DNA of 16,430 nt from JALZCH01 sp036400075 (GTDB taxonomy: Bacteria; Acidobacteriota; Blastocatellia; Pyrinomonadales; Pyrinomonadaceae). The DNA lies in contig DASWLV010000241.1 of NCBI GenBank assembly GCA_036400075.1, forward strand, positions 1 to 16,430, given 5' to 3'. Under the pieces are notes generated by a model. It did not search any database. It saw nothing but the letters and a program-made list of their open reading frames with translations, and was not told the DNA's origin. Position numbers and translations under genes: made by a program. Each line of letters begins with the position of its first letter. The stretch's first letter is position 1. Shown here piece by piece: positions 1-6,558 of this stretch.

Positions 1-540
1 AGTTCTCCCGATTCTGGCAAACACGACCGGTTTAAATTCGCCCAGAAATTCATAGCGCATTGCGACCGGCGCGGCGACGCATTCGCCCGTTATTTCAATG
101 ATTCGCGCCAAACCTTGATAAAAATGCAAAGGTCTCGCATCACTGGGCAAAATCTCGCCCTGCGGAAAAATCCAGAGAGAGCGATTTGGTTTTTCTTTTA
201 AAATTTCAACCGCATAATTAATACTGCGCAGACTCTCTCGCGGATTTTCCCGAACAACCGAAAACGCCCCCAGACGCCGAAACAGAAACAGTTGTTTCAA
301 TTGTTTCTCCTCCATCATCAGGAAATGGTCTAAGCGAGCGGCGCGCCCGATTTCAAACGCGGCGAGTCCGTCCCACCAGCTCGAATGATTTGCGTATAAA
401 ATGAGTGGCAAATCAGATTTGCGGTTTTGCAGATTTTCGATTCCCTGAACGCGCAAAGCCGCAAATCTGCGCCGAAACAAATTGCGGTTATAAACGGCAA
501 ACAACGTTTCAAACAGACGGCTTTTATTTGCCTTTAACAT
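1..540 (-). CDS. PlsC-family lysophospholipid acyltransferase (C-terminus beyond window)
   Basis: This is an open frame of 180 codons from ATG at 540 that runs off the left edge without a stop, so only the N-terminal part is present. The translation carries the acyltransferase motif I NHSSWWD (N51, H52, D57; the HX4D catalytic pair), a motif II-like stretch GAFSVVREN near residues 91-99, and motif III FPQGE at 125-129 (usually FPEGT). The family transfers acyl chains to lysophospholipids such as 1-acyl-glycerol-3-phosphate at the inner membrane. The exact acceptor cannot be told; relatives act on other lipids, and the Q in motif III makes a plain PlsC assignment less secure. The ATG lies 9 bases after the alr stop, so the two are probably co-transcribed. 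There is no clear Shine-Dalgarno sequence, because the short gap is occupied by heptamer repeat sequence. Confidence 0.85.
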   Translation of the reverse strand, partial: MLKANKSRLFETLFAVYNRNLFRRRFAALRVQGIENLQNRKSDLPLILYANHSSWWDGLAAFEIGRAARLDHFLMMEEKQLKQLFLFRRLGAFSVVRENPRESLRSINYAVEILKEKPNRSLWIFPQGEILPSDARPLHFYQGLARIIEITGECVAAPVAMRYEFLGEFKPVVFARIGRT

Positions 541-544
541 TCTG

Positions 545-570
545 GAATTTCAGATTTGAGATTTGAAAAC
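545..570. repeat. Heptamer repeat fragment, alr/plsC junction
   Basis: Consecutive degenerate 7-mers (CAGATTT, GAGATTT, GAAAACA) overlap the alr stop codon and extend towards the acyltransferase start. Bases 546-564 are an exact 19-base reverse-complement match to 6532-6550 in the pth/rpsF gap. It looks like a single arm of the hairpin family seen elsewhere in the window. Confidence 0.6.
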
Positions 571-1677
571 ACGCGGAACGCGCTTTGATATGCGGCAGAT
601 TATTTCGTAGGAAATCGTGTCGGAAATTTCTGCGATTTCCTCAACCATAATTTGCGCGCCGCGCTGTTCGCCAATGAAAACAACTTCGTCAAAAAGTTTC
701 GCGTCCTTTATGTCCGTCACATCAACAATAATCAAATCCATCGAAACGCGACCGACGACGGGCGCAGATTTTCCGTTGACAATGACTTTGCCGCGATTTG
801 AAAGAGCGCGCGGAATGCCGTCGTTATAACCGATTGGGACGGTCGCAATCACGGAATTTCTCTCGGTTTTAAACGAGCAGCCGTAGCCGAGCGTTTCGCC
901 CGCAGGCACTCGTTTGAGCAAGGTGATTTCCGTCCGAACGCGCATTACCGGTTTCAGCCGTTCAACCGTTTCGCTCGACGGAAAAATGTCTTTGCCGATT
1001 CCGTACAGCGCTCCGCCGATTCTGACCAGATTTTTCCACGAACTCGGATGCGCCAGCGCGCCCGGCGAATTTGCCAAATCGCGCCACGTCGGGCGAAAGC
1101 CTTTTTCGTGAAATATCAGCGCGGCTTCGTTGAAACGGCTGATTTGCTCGTTGGTAAAATCGTTCCGGCAGGATTCATCGGCAGCGGCAAAATGAGACAT
1201 CAAACCGTCAACGCGAAGATTTTTTAATTCCTTCAGCTTGTCGGCAAATTCCGTAAGCTCGTCAAATCGAACTCCGAGTCGGTTCATTCCGGTATCAACT
1301 TTAACGTGCACATCGGCAATTTCGCCGCGCTCCTCCGCCGCACGATTCAGGATTCCCGCCGATTCGATGTTGAAAACGACGGGCGTAATTCGTTCTCTGA
1401 GACAGAGCGTTTCCTGTCCGCGCCAAAACCCGCCGAGCGACAAAATCGGCTGCTCGATTCCGCTTTGCCTGAGTTCGGCGGCTTCTTCCGGCAATGCGAC
1501 GCCAAACCAAGCCGCGCCTTCATCGCTCAACCTGCGAGCGCACGAAACTGCGCCATGACCATAGGCATCAGCTTTAACAACTGCCATTATCGCCGCCGAT
1601 TCTGCAACAAAATCGCGCATCGTGCGATAATTTTCAGCCAGATTTTCGAGATTGATTTCAGCCCGCGTCGGACGCAT
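550..1677 (-). CDS. alr: Alanine racemase
   Basis: This 375-residue protein has the usual length of a PLP-dependent alanine racemase, which interconverts L- and D-alanine in the cytoplasm for peptidoglycan. The PLP lysine motif AVVKADAYGHG places the Schiff-base lysine at K35. The second catalytic base is Y265 in LGYGCSF, and VDTGMNRLG (R133) and VGRVSMD (residues 308-314) are the other conserved family blocks. An N-terminal TIM barrel is followed by the C-terminal beta domain. The start is ATG, with no strong ribosome binding site. The last codons (FKSQI and the TGA) lie inside a heptamer repeat at 545-565. It is encoded directly after dnaB, separated only by a perfect 22-bp inverted repeat. 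Confidence 0.97.
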   Translation of the reverse strand: MRPTRAEINLENLAENYRTMRDFVAESAAIMAVVKADAYGHGAVSCARRLSDEGAAWFGVALPEEAAELRQSGIEQPILSLGGFWRGQETLCLRERITPVVFNIESAGILNRAAEERGEIADVHVKVDTGMNRLGVRFDELTEFADKLKELKNLRVDGLMSHFAAADESCRNDFTNEQISRFNEAALIFHEKGFRPTWRDLANSPGALAHPSSWKNLVRIGGALYGIGKDIFPSSETVERLKPVMRVRTEITLLKRVPAGETLGYGCSFKTERNSVIATVPIGYNDGIPRALSNRGKVIVNGKSAPVVGRVSMDLIIVDVTDIKDAKLFDEVVFIGEQRGAQIMVEEIAEISDTISYEIICRISKRVPRVFKSQI

Positions 1678-1680
1678 CTT

Positions 1681-1747
1681 CAGTTATCAGTTAACAGTCA
1701 ACAGTTATCAGGTTTTTGTTGATGACTGATAACTGTTGACTGTTAAC
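1681..1747. repeat. Heptamer inverted repeat filling the dnaB/alr gap
   Basis: A perfect 22-bp inverted repeat (1690-1711 against 1726-1747) has a 14-base loop. The left arm continues leftward as heptamers AGTTATC, AGTTAAC, AGTCAAC, AGTTATC from 1682. The right arm contains the TAA stop codon of dnaB (1743-1745), and the left edge lies 4 bases from the alr ATG. A transcript would fold into a very stable hairpin, but it has no U-run, so it is not a standard terminator. Confidence 0.88.
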
Positions 1748-4700
1748 CGTCATAGCCGCCCTCGCCTCGATAAAGGTCTTCAAAGCGCGTGAGTTCTTTG
1801 ATAAATGTCAGCGTCACCGCTCCGGTCGGACCGTTGCGCTGTTTGGCGATGATGATTTCGGCTTGATTAAAGTTTTCGTCGGTCGGTTTGTAATATTCCT
1901 CGCGGAAAATAAACGCTACAACGTCGGCATCCTGCTCGATACTGTTATGAACAATAATGTCGTTGGCGACAAAGTTGTGCAGCTTATCAACGGTCAAATC
2001 ATAAACTTCCTCTTCACCGTCGAACTCGATTGAAACGATCTCGTCCCAGTAAACATCGCTTTCAGCCAAAGCCGAGAGATAATCCGAACTGACTACCTGA
2101 GCAACCCGCAGCGCGCAGGAACGACTCAAGTTTTGTTTATACAAGCCGGTGGTGTACTGAATGGCGTGTCGCGGCAAAGTACAGCCGTCGCCGATTAAGT
2201 GTCCAAGCAAACCGAGTTCTGCAAATGACATTGTTTGCTCTGTCGAATTGGAAATGCGGCGCGGCAACGCAATAAATTCGCCTGTTTGCAATTCGTCCAA
2301 ACGCTTCCAACCTGCGAAAGCAAGGAATTTGTGGTTTGCGGTAGCTCGAATAATTCGCCCTAAGCGGGTTAGCAGACGGAAAACGGATTTTCTTCCCGTT
2401 GAGAAGGCGTTGCTGACAACTGCCTTTTCCAGCTTCCACGTTTGTTTGTTCAAAGCCCAGACTTTGAAGCCTGATTTTCCAATTAAATGGGAAATGGGAA
2501 TAACTTCCCCGGTTTCCGCTAAAGTTATCAGGCTATCTCCGGTTAAACATCCTGACTCGCGTAAATCCGAAAGCTGCGGTTTGTGGTCGGAACGGTTTTC
2601 CGCCGCGCGAGACAATTGCGAGAGCGCGATCAGCGGCACATTTAGCTCTTTCGCCAAACCTTTCAGCTCGCGCGAGATTTGCGAAACTTCCTGCTGACGG
2701 GATTCGATTCGCTTGTTGCCGCCCGTCATCAATTGCATATAGTCAACGATAATCAAATCGAGCCGCTTTTGCTCCGCCGCCAGACGCCGCGCCTTGGCGC
2801 GCATTTCCAGAACGGAAATTCCGGGCGTGTCGTCAATAAAAATCTTCGTCTCGGCTAAACGCCCAAGAGCTTCGCCGAGCCGTTCCCATTCCTGACGCGA
2901 CAAAAAACCGTTGCGAAAACGATGCGCGTCAACCATTGCTTCCGAGCAAAGCATACGCATCACGAGCTGCTCTTTCGACATTTCGAGCGAGAAAAAACCG
3001 ACAACCGCATCGGCTTGCAAAGCTGCGCGCTGCGCGATGTTCAAGCAGAACGCAGTGTTGTGAACGCAAATGTCATTGGCGATGAAATTATGAGTTTCGG
3101 GAATTGTTAGATCATAAACCTGTTGCTTGCCGGCATATTCGATTGAAACGATTTCGTCCCAGTAAATTTCGCTTTCGGCGAGACTTTTTAAAGCGTCATT
3201 TTCAAGATCTGTCGCAAATTTCGCCAAGCGGTCACGCGAAGGCGCACGCTGCCCGACGTGAACGTTCGACGCGCCTTGAATCGCCGCTCGCCGAGCCAGC
3301 GAAGCCCAACTTTCCGCGCCTTTTCCGGCAGCAATTTTTTCCCAGATTTCAATCGGAATCAAATCGCTGTTTGTCTGATAATTTCGGCTTTTAAGCGCGC
3401 CTAAAACTTGTTTCAACGCGGCTTCTTTGCCGTAGATTCCGATTTCGCGGATAAAAGTTTTAATCGAGAGCGCATCGGTAATATCCAATTGCCAAGCGTC
3501 GCGCCGTTCGTTTTTATATTTGACCGAGCGTTTTTTGAGCTTTGCAATCACGCCGAAACGCAGCAGCAAATGCTGAATTTGCCGAATCATTCGCTCGCTG
3601 ACCGAAGCAAAACCAAGTTGCGGCTGCCCGCTTGTCAACACACACGCCCAACCACCTGTTGAGAAAAGACGACTTAAAAACAAAGCAAGCTGTTCGCGTT
3701 TGAGTGTAAAAACTTCGTCTGGAATAAATTTTTGATGTGAATTACAACCTTGAAGATTCAATTCGCGCAACCAAGCTGTTAAAGGATTAGCTTTGCCTTT
3801 AGTTTGAGCGGATTTTCTGACTCTCAAATCGAGAGTTCGATTTCTATCTCGGTCAGCAACAGTCTCGACGCCTCCGAATTCGGTAACAGAGCTTTCAAAA
3901 TCTTCGCGCAATTGCGGTTTACCGACAGTAAATCTCGGATTGCTGTTTACCAAGCAACCATCACCCAACAAATATCCTAAAATTTTAACTTCGCAATCGC
4001 GCCATTCGTTGTTTCCGAAAACATTAATAATACGCGGGACGGCAATTTTTGAGCCGACTTTTAAATTTTCAAGTTTTTGCCAGCCGTTTATCGTTAAAAA
4101 TGGATGCGTAATCGTTGTCGTTACTTGTCGTCCAAGTTTGGTTGTGACGCGAAAAACAGGCTTTATTCCATCATCTATGAAATCGCAAGCATCGGTCAAA
4201 GCAAATTTGAAGTTCTCTTGAAGTGTTAAGAGTTGGGCGGATTTTCTCTTGTAAATTTCCTCGATTGTTGTTACACTGCCATCAGATAAAGTCAATAACT
4301 CCTTTGCCCACACGCATTTGCCCATTGACGGGCGAGCAGCGACTATAACCAAATCGTTTTTCTGCAAGCCGGAAGTCATCGAATCCAAATCGCGGTATCC
4401 AGTCGTTAAACCTGTCAGCGCGGAAGCGTCTTTGCGTTGCGCGTATTCCTGAACTTTGACGAAAACGTCTTCGGCGACCGGGCGAACGGCGACGAAGCTT
4501 TGTTTGGTGCGTTTGTTGGCGAGCGCGAAAATAAGCTGTTCGGCGCGGTCAAGGACGATCTCGGCGTCGTCTTCTTCGGCGAGAGCTTCGGAAACGATTG
4601 TGTTGCAAGCCTTGATTAAATTGCGGGCGAGCGCTTTTTCAGAAACGAGCTTCGCGTAATGATGAATGTTGTTGAAATGCGGCAGACCGTAAGTTAAATT

Positions 4701-4991
4701 GGCGATTGCCGCGACTCCGCCGTAAGATTCAAGCTTTCCTTCTTTTTTTAACTCCTCGCCGATTAAAATCGGATCAATTTTTGCGCCGCGTTCGAACAGG
4801 GCGATCATTCCGTTAAAAACCGCGCGGTGAAAAGGCGAGTAAAAATCGTCAGGCGTGAGCTGTTCGATTGCCTGATTAATCAGAGAATTATCGAGCAAAA
4901 TCGCGCCCAAAATAGCGCGCTCGCCTTCGGTGTTCGAGGGCAACGGGCGCTCCAGAAACTGGTCACGGTTTGCTTGAAAATCTCTCGCCAT
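1743..4991 (-). CDS. dnaB: Replicative DNA helicase DnaB precursor with two inteins
   Basis: The 1082-residue precursor consists of three helicase exteins and two inteins. Extein 1 (1-225) has the DnaB N-terminal domain and ends inside Walker A (ARPSMGK). Extein 2 (646-814) resumes with TAFCLNIAQ and carries Walker B-like LDLIIVDYMQL (745-755), SQLSRAAENR (791-800) and LSDLRESG. Extein 3 (1017-1082) starts SIEQDADVV and includes the RNGPTG loop. Joined exteins give 460 residues, a normal DnaB length. DnaB is the hexameric ring helicase that unwinds DNA at the fork. The Walker A lysine K225 sits directly before intein 1, so unspliced protein should not hydrolyse ATP. The gene follows the rpsF-rpsR-rplI operon, but a strong intrinsic terminator lies 24 bases upstream of the ATG. 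No Shine-Dalgarno sequence is visible. Confidence 0.97.
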   Translation of the reverse strand: MARDFQANRDQFLERPLPSNTEGERAILGAILLDNSLINQAIEQLTPDDFYSPFHRAVFNGMIALFERGAKIDPILIGEELKKEGKLESYGGVAAIANLTYGLPHFNNIHHYAKLVSEKALARNLIKACNTIVSEALAEEDDAEIVLDRAEQLIFALANKRTKQSFVAVRPVAEDVFVKVQEYAQRKDASALTGLTTGYRDLDSMTSGLQKNDLVIVAARPSMGKCVWAKELLTLSDGSVTTIEEIYKRKSAQLLTLQENFKFALTDACDFIDDGIKPVFRVTTKLGRQVTTTITHPFLTINGWQKLENLKVGSKIAVPRIINVFGNNEWRDCEVKILGYLLGDGCLVNSNPRFTVGKPQLREDFESSVTEFGGVETVADRDRNRTLDLRVRKSAQTKGKANPLTAWLRELNLQGCNSHQKFIPDEVFTLKREQLALFLSRLFSTGGWACVLTSGQPQLGFASVSERMIRQIQHLLLRFGVIAKLKKRSVKYKNERRDAWQLDITDALSIKTFIREIGIYGKEAALKQVLGALKSRNYQTNSDLIPIEIWEKIAAGKGAESWASLARRAAIQGASNVHVGQRAPSRDRLAKFATDLENDALKSLAESEIYWDEIVSIEYAGKQQVYDLTIPETHNFIANDICVHNTAFCLNIAQRAALQADAVVGFFSLEMSKEQLVMRMLCSEAMVDAHRFRNGFLSRQEWERLGEALGRLAETKIFIDDTPGISVLEMRAKARRLAAEQKRLDLIIVDYMQLMTGGNKRIESRQQEVSQISRELKGLAKELNVPLIALSQLSRAAENRSDHKPQLSDLRESGCLTGDSLITLAETGEVIPISHLIGKSGFKVWALNKQTWKLEKAVVSNAFSTGRKSVFRLLTRLGRIIRATANHKFLAFAGWKRLDELQTGEFIALPRRISNSTEQTMSFAELGLLGHLIGDGCTLPRHAIQYTTGLYKQNLSRSCALRVAQVVSSDYLSALAESDVYWDEIVSIEFDGEEEVYDLTVDKLHNFVANDIIVHNSIEQDADVVAFIFREEYYKPTDENFNQAEIIIAKQRNGPTGAVTLTFIKELTRFEDLYRGEGGYDG
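1944..2549 (-). mobile_element. DnaB intein 2 (RESG/SIEQ site, 202-residue mini-intein)
   Basis: This in-frame insertion covers residues 815-1016, between RESG and SIEQ, the position also used by the Synechocystis DnaB intein. C815 starts block A (CLTGDSLITL). Block B is T884-x-x-H887, the C-terminus is HNFVANDIIVHN (H1015, N1016), and the +1 residue is S1017. Endonuclease motif 1 survives (LLGHLIGDG, 928-936), but about 15 residues later (after IQYTT, 944-948) the sequence passes through a short segment to the C-terminal splicing block, and no second LAGLIDADG motif is present. It therefore looks like a natural mini-intein produced by internal deletion of the endonuclease domain. Confidence 0.94.
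3057..4316 (-). mobile_element. DnaB intein 1 (Walker A site, 420 residues, LAGLIDADG-type insert)
   Basis: This in-frame insertion covers residues 226-645 of the DnaB precursor. Splicing residues are intact: C226 at the N-terminus, block B T293-x-x-H296, block F ending HNFIAND, and the terminal H644-N645, followed by the +1 nucleophile T646. The middle holds a LAGLIDADG-type homing endonuclease region. Motif 1 is LGYLLGDG (338-345) with its acidic D344. Motif 2 reads RLFSTGGW (441-448), where family members usually have an aspartate at the position of G446. The codon is GGT (3654-3656), one transition from GAT. Splicing is predicted to work and nuclease activity is doubtful. Site and blocks are seen directly; the loss of activity is inferred. 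Confidence 0.95.
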
Positions 4992-5015
4992 TCGATTTTA
5001 GAAAGGAAAAAAGAC

Positions 5016-5061
5016 AAAAAAAGACTGCAAGTCGTCAAAATTCTTGACGCTACTTGCAGTC
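5016..5061 (-). terminator. Intrinsic terminator after rplI, 24 bases before dnaB
   Basis: The arms GACTGCAAGT (5023-5032) and ACTTGCAGTC (5052-5061) pair perfectly, and inside them CGTCAA and TTGACG pair as well. On the minus strand the hairpin is followed by seven U residues and then a second U-rich run. This is a textbook rho-independent terminator for the rpsF-rpsR-rplI operon. Its position directly before dnaB implies that dnaB depends on readthrough or on a promoter I could not identify. Confidence 0.9.
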
Positions 5062-5126
5062 AGTAATTTACTACAAGCCGGACGCAGAGCAAAGCGATTT
5101 CCGCCGCTTGCAATGCCCCGTAAAAT

Positions 5127-5684
5127 TTAGGCTTCAGCCGTATCGGTTCCCGCTTCAGTTCCGGCGTTTTGGTTATCGCCCGCGTTTTCAGCAGTTTCCG
5201 GCGCATCAGTTTTTTTCTGCGCGCGGACGCCGCCTTCGCCTAAAACTTCGATTGGAATTTCAATCGTAACTTCGCGGTGAAGCCGAACGTGAGCGGTGTA
5301 ATCGCCGAGTTCTTTGATTGTTTCGTCCAGAGAAATTCGGCGGCGGTCAATCTCGTAGCCTTTCGCTTTGAGAGCTTCGGCGACATCCATCGTCGTCACC
5401 GAACCGAAAAGCAGACCGTGTTCGCCCGCGCGGCGCTCAAACGAAAGCGTGATGCCTTTCATCTGTTCGCCCTGCATATCGGCGGTTGATTTTTCTTTCG
5501 CCTCTCTTTTCAACAGCGCGGCGCGCTCGTTTTCAACTTGTTTGACGTTGCCTTTGGTGGCTGTGATGGCGATTCCACGCGGGATCAGATAATTGCGTGC
5601 GTAACCGGCTTTCACCTTTACGATTTCACCGCGTCCGCCCAGATTGTCAACGTCTTCGCGTAAAAGAACTTGTGTTGTAGCCAT
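5127..5684 (-). CDS. rplI: Large ribosomal subunit protein bL9
   Basis: This 185-residue protein begins with the bL9 signature (VLLREDVDNLG, then GEIVKVKAGYARNYLIPRG at about 19-37). It continues through the long connecting helix (about 45-75) to the C-terminal rRNA-binding domain (to about 150). bL9 binds 23S rRNA near the L1 stalk. It is longer than the usual 150 residues: the last 35 or so form a low-complexity tail rich in A, E, T, D, G and N, probably disordered. A Shine-Dalgarno-like AAGGA lies before the ATG. It is the last gene of the rpsF-rpsR-rplI operon, with 27 bases to rpsR. Confidence 0.97.
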   Translation of the reverse strand: MATTQVLLREDVDNLGGRGEIVKVKAGYARNYLIPRGIAITATKGNVKQVENERAALLKREAKEKSTADMQGEQMKGITLSFERRAGEHGLLFGSVTTMDVAEALKAKGYEIDRRRISLDETIKELGDYTAHVRLHREVTIEIPIEVLGEGGVRAQKKTDAPETAENAGDNQNAGTEAGTDTAEA

Positions 5685-5711
5685 TTTTAATAAAATTCCT
5701 TTCTTTTTCGT

Positions 5712-6011
5712 TTAGTCGGTGACAAACGGCAAAAATGCGATTGTCCGGGCGCGTTTGATCGCTTCGGCGAGCATCCGCTGGTGAATCGCGCAATTGCCCG
5801 AAATGCGGCGCGGCATAATTTTGCCGCGTTCGGGAATAAACGCATTTAAAAACTTGATGTCTTTAAAATCGATAATATCAACTTTATCGCGGCACAGCGC
5901 ACAGGATTTTTTGCGAGAGACACGGCGAAAACCGCCGCGCATCTGGCGAAACTCCTGCTCGATGCTTTCCATTCCCTGAAATGTTTCGTTTCCGTTTTCT
6001 TGTTCTGCCAT
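5712..6011 (-). CDS. rpsR: Small ribosomal subunit protein bS18 (zinc-binding type)
   Basis: This 99-residue bS18 has an acidic, glutamate- and glutamine-rich N-terminal extension of about 30 residues. The core carries CALC (C37, C40) and CAIH (C74, H77), so four zinc ligands are present and it is the C+ form. KFLNAFIPERGKIMPRR is the conserved rRNA-binding stretch. S18 forms a heterodimer with S6 in the platform of the 30S subunit, matching its place directly after rpsF (23-base gap). No ssb gene lies between rpsF and rpsR, unlike in many Firmicutes. Confidence 0.97.
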   Translation of the reverse strand: MAEQENGNETFQGMESIEQEFRQMRGGFRRVSRKKSCALCRDKVDIIDFKDIKFLNAFIPERGKIMPRRISGNCAIHQRMLAEAIKRARTIAFLPFVTD

Positions 6012-6034
6012 ATTTTTTAAAGCGTGCTGGCTTT

Positions 6035-6475
6035 TTAAGCCTCGACGGTTTCCTCCTCAGTTGCTGCTGCCGCCGCAAAATTAAAATCGTCATTGCGATG
6101 TCGTCTGCCGCCTCCGCCCGAACTGCGGCGCGAGGCTTTGCGCTCGCGTTTTGCTTTGAATTTAGCGGCGCGGCGTCGGTCTTCGTCAACTCTGACCGTG
6201 ATGTAGCGAACAACCGCGTCGCTGACGCGCATTCGGCGCTCAAGCTCGGCGATTTCCTGCCCGCTGCCGTCAATTTCAAAAAGGAAATAGCGTCCTTCGG
6301 TTTGATGTTTGATTTCGTAAGCCAAGCGGCGCATTCCCATATCTTCTGATTTGGTTATCGTTCCGCCTTGTTTTTCGATGATTCCGGCAACGCTCGCGGG
6401 AAAACCGGCGAGGTCTTCTTCTGATGAATTTCGGTCAACAATTACGACCACTTCGTATGTTCTAGTTTTTGCCAT
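6035..6475 (-). CDS. rpsF: Small ribosomal subunit protein bS6
   Basis: The N-terminal 100 residues match bS6 (RTYEVVVIVD, GGTITKSEDMGMRRLAYEI, EGRYFLFEI, RVSDAVVRYITVRVD). bS6 pairs with bS18 on 16S rRNA. At 146 residues it is longer than the common 95-135. The tail is first strongly basic (about 102-128, lysine/arginine with a GGGG stretch) and then ends in alanines and EEETVEA. The start is well supported by a strong Shine-Dalgarno sequence (GAGGAGAAAG) directly before ATG 6475. It is the first gene of the ribosomal operon. Confidence 0.97.
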   Translation of the reverse strand: MAKTRTYEVVVIVDRNSSEEDLAGFPASVAGIIEKQGGTITKSEDMGMRRLAYEIKHQTEGRYFLFEIDGSGQEIAELERRMRVSDAVVRYITVRVDEDRRRAAKFKAKRERKASRRSSGGGGRRHRNDDFNFAAAAATEEETVEA

Positions 6476-6499
6476 CTTTCTCCTCTCGGATATTTAGCC

Positions 6500-6515
6500 T
6501 CGTCTCTAGGGACGA
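6500..6515 (-). promoter_or_regulatory. Small hairpin in the rpsF leader (possible autoregulatory element)
   Basis: TCGTC (6500-6504) pairs with GACGA (6511-6515) about 25 bases upstream of the rpsF start. rpsF leaders in many bacteria bind the S6:S18 complex for feedback control. The position fits, but I could not match the known conserved loop with confidence, so this is only a candidate. Confidence 0.25.
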
Positions 6516-6530
6516 AGCGAAGAGTTTTGT

Positions 6531-6558
6531 GAAATCTCAAATCTGAAATTTCAAATCA
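6531..6558. repeat. Heptamer repeat fragment, pth/rpsF gap
   Basis: Heptamers GAAATCT, CAAATCT, GAAATTT, CAAATCA run into the pth stop codon (6556-6558). Bases 6532-6550 match 546-564 exactly in the opposite orientation. Confidence 0.6.

Noticed and set aside
2161..2697. Plus-strand open frame of 178 codons across intein 2 and DnaB
   Set aside because: It is antisense to the conserved DnaB/intein frame and its translation has no family features.
1743..4991. dnaB as a gene disrupted by transposons
   Set aside because: Both insertions are in frame and carry complete intein splicing blocks, and the exteins join to a normal DnaB.
6018..6034. AAAGC/GCTTT mini-hairpin between rpsF and rpsR as a terminator
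   Set aside because: A 5-bp stem is too weak, and it lies inside the S6/S18 operon where termination is not expected.
5884..6279. Minus-strand open frame of 131 codons overlapping rpsF and rpsR
   Set aside because: It is out of frame with both ribosomal proteins, whose motifs are unambiguous.
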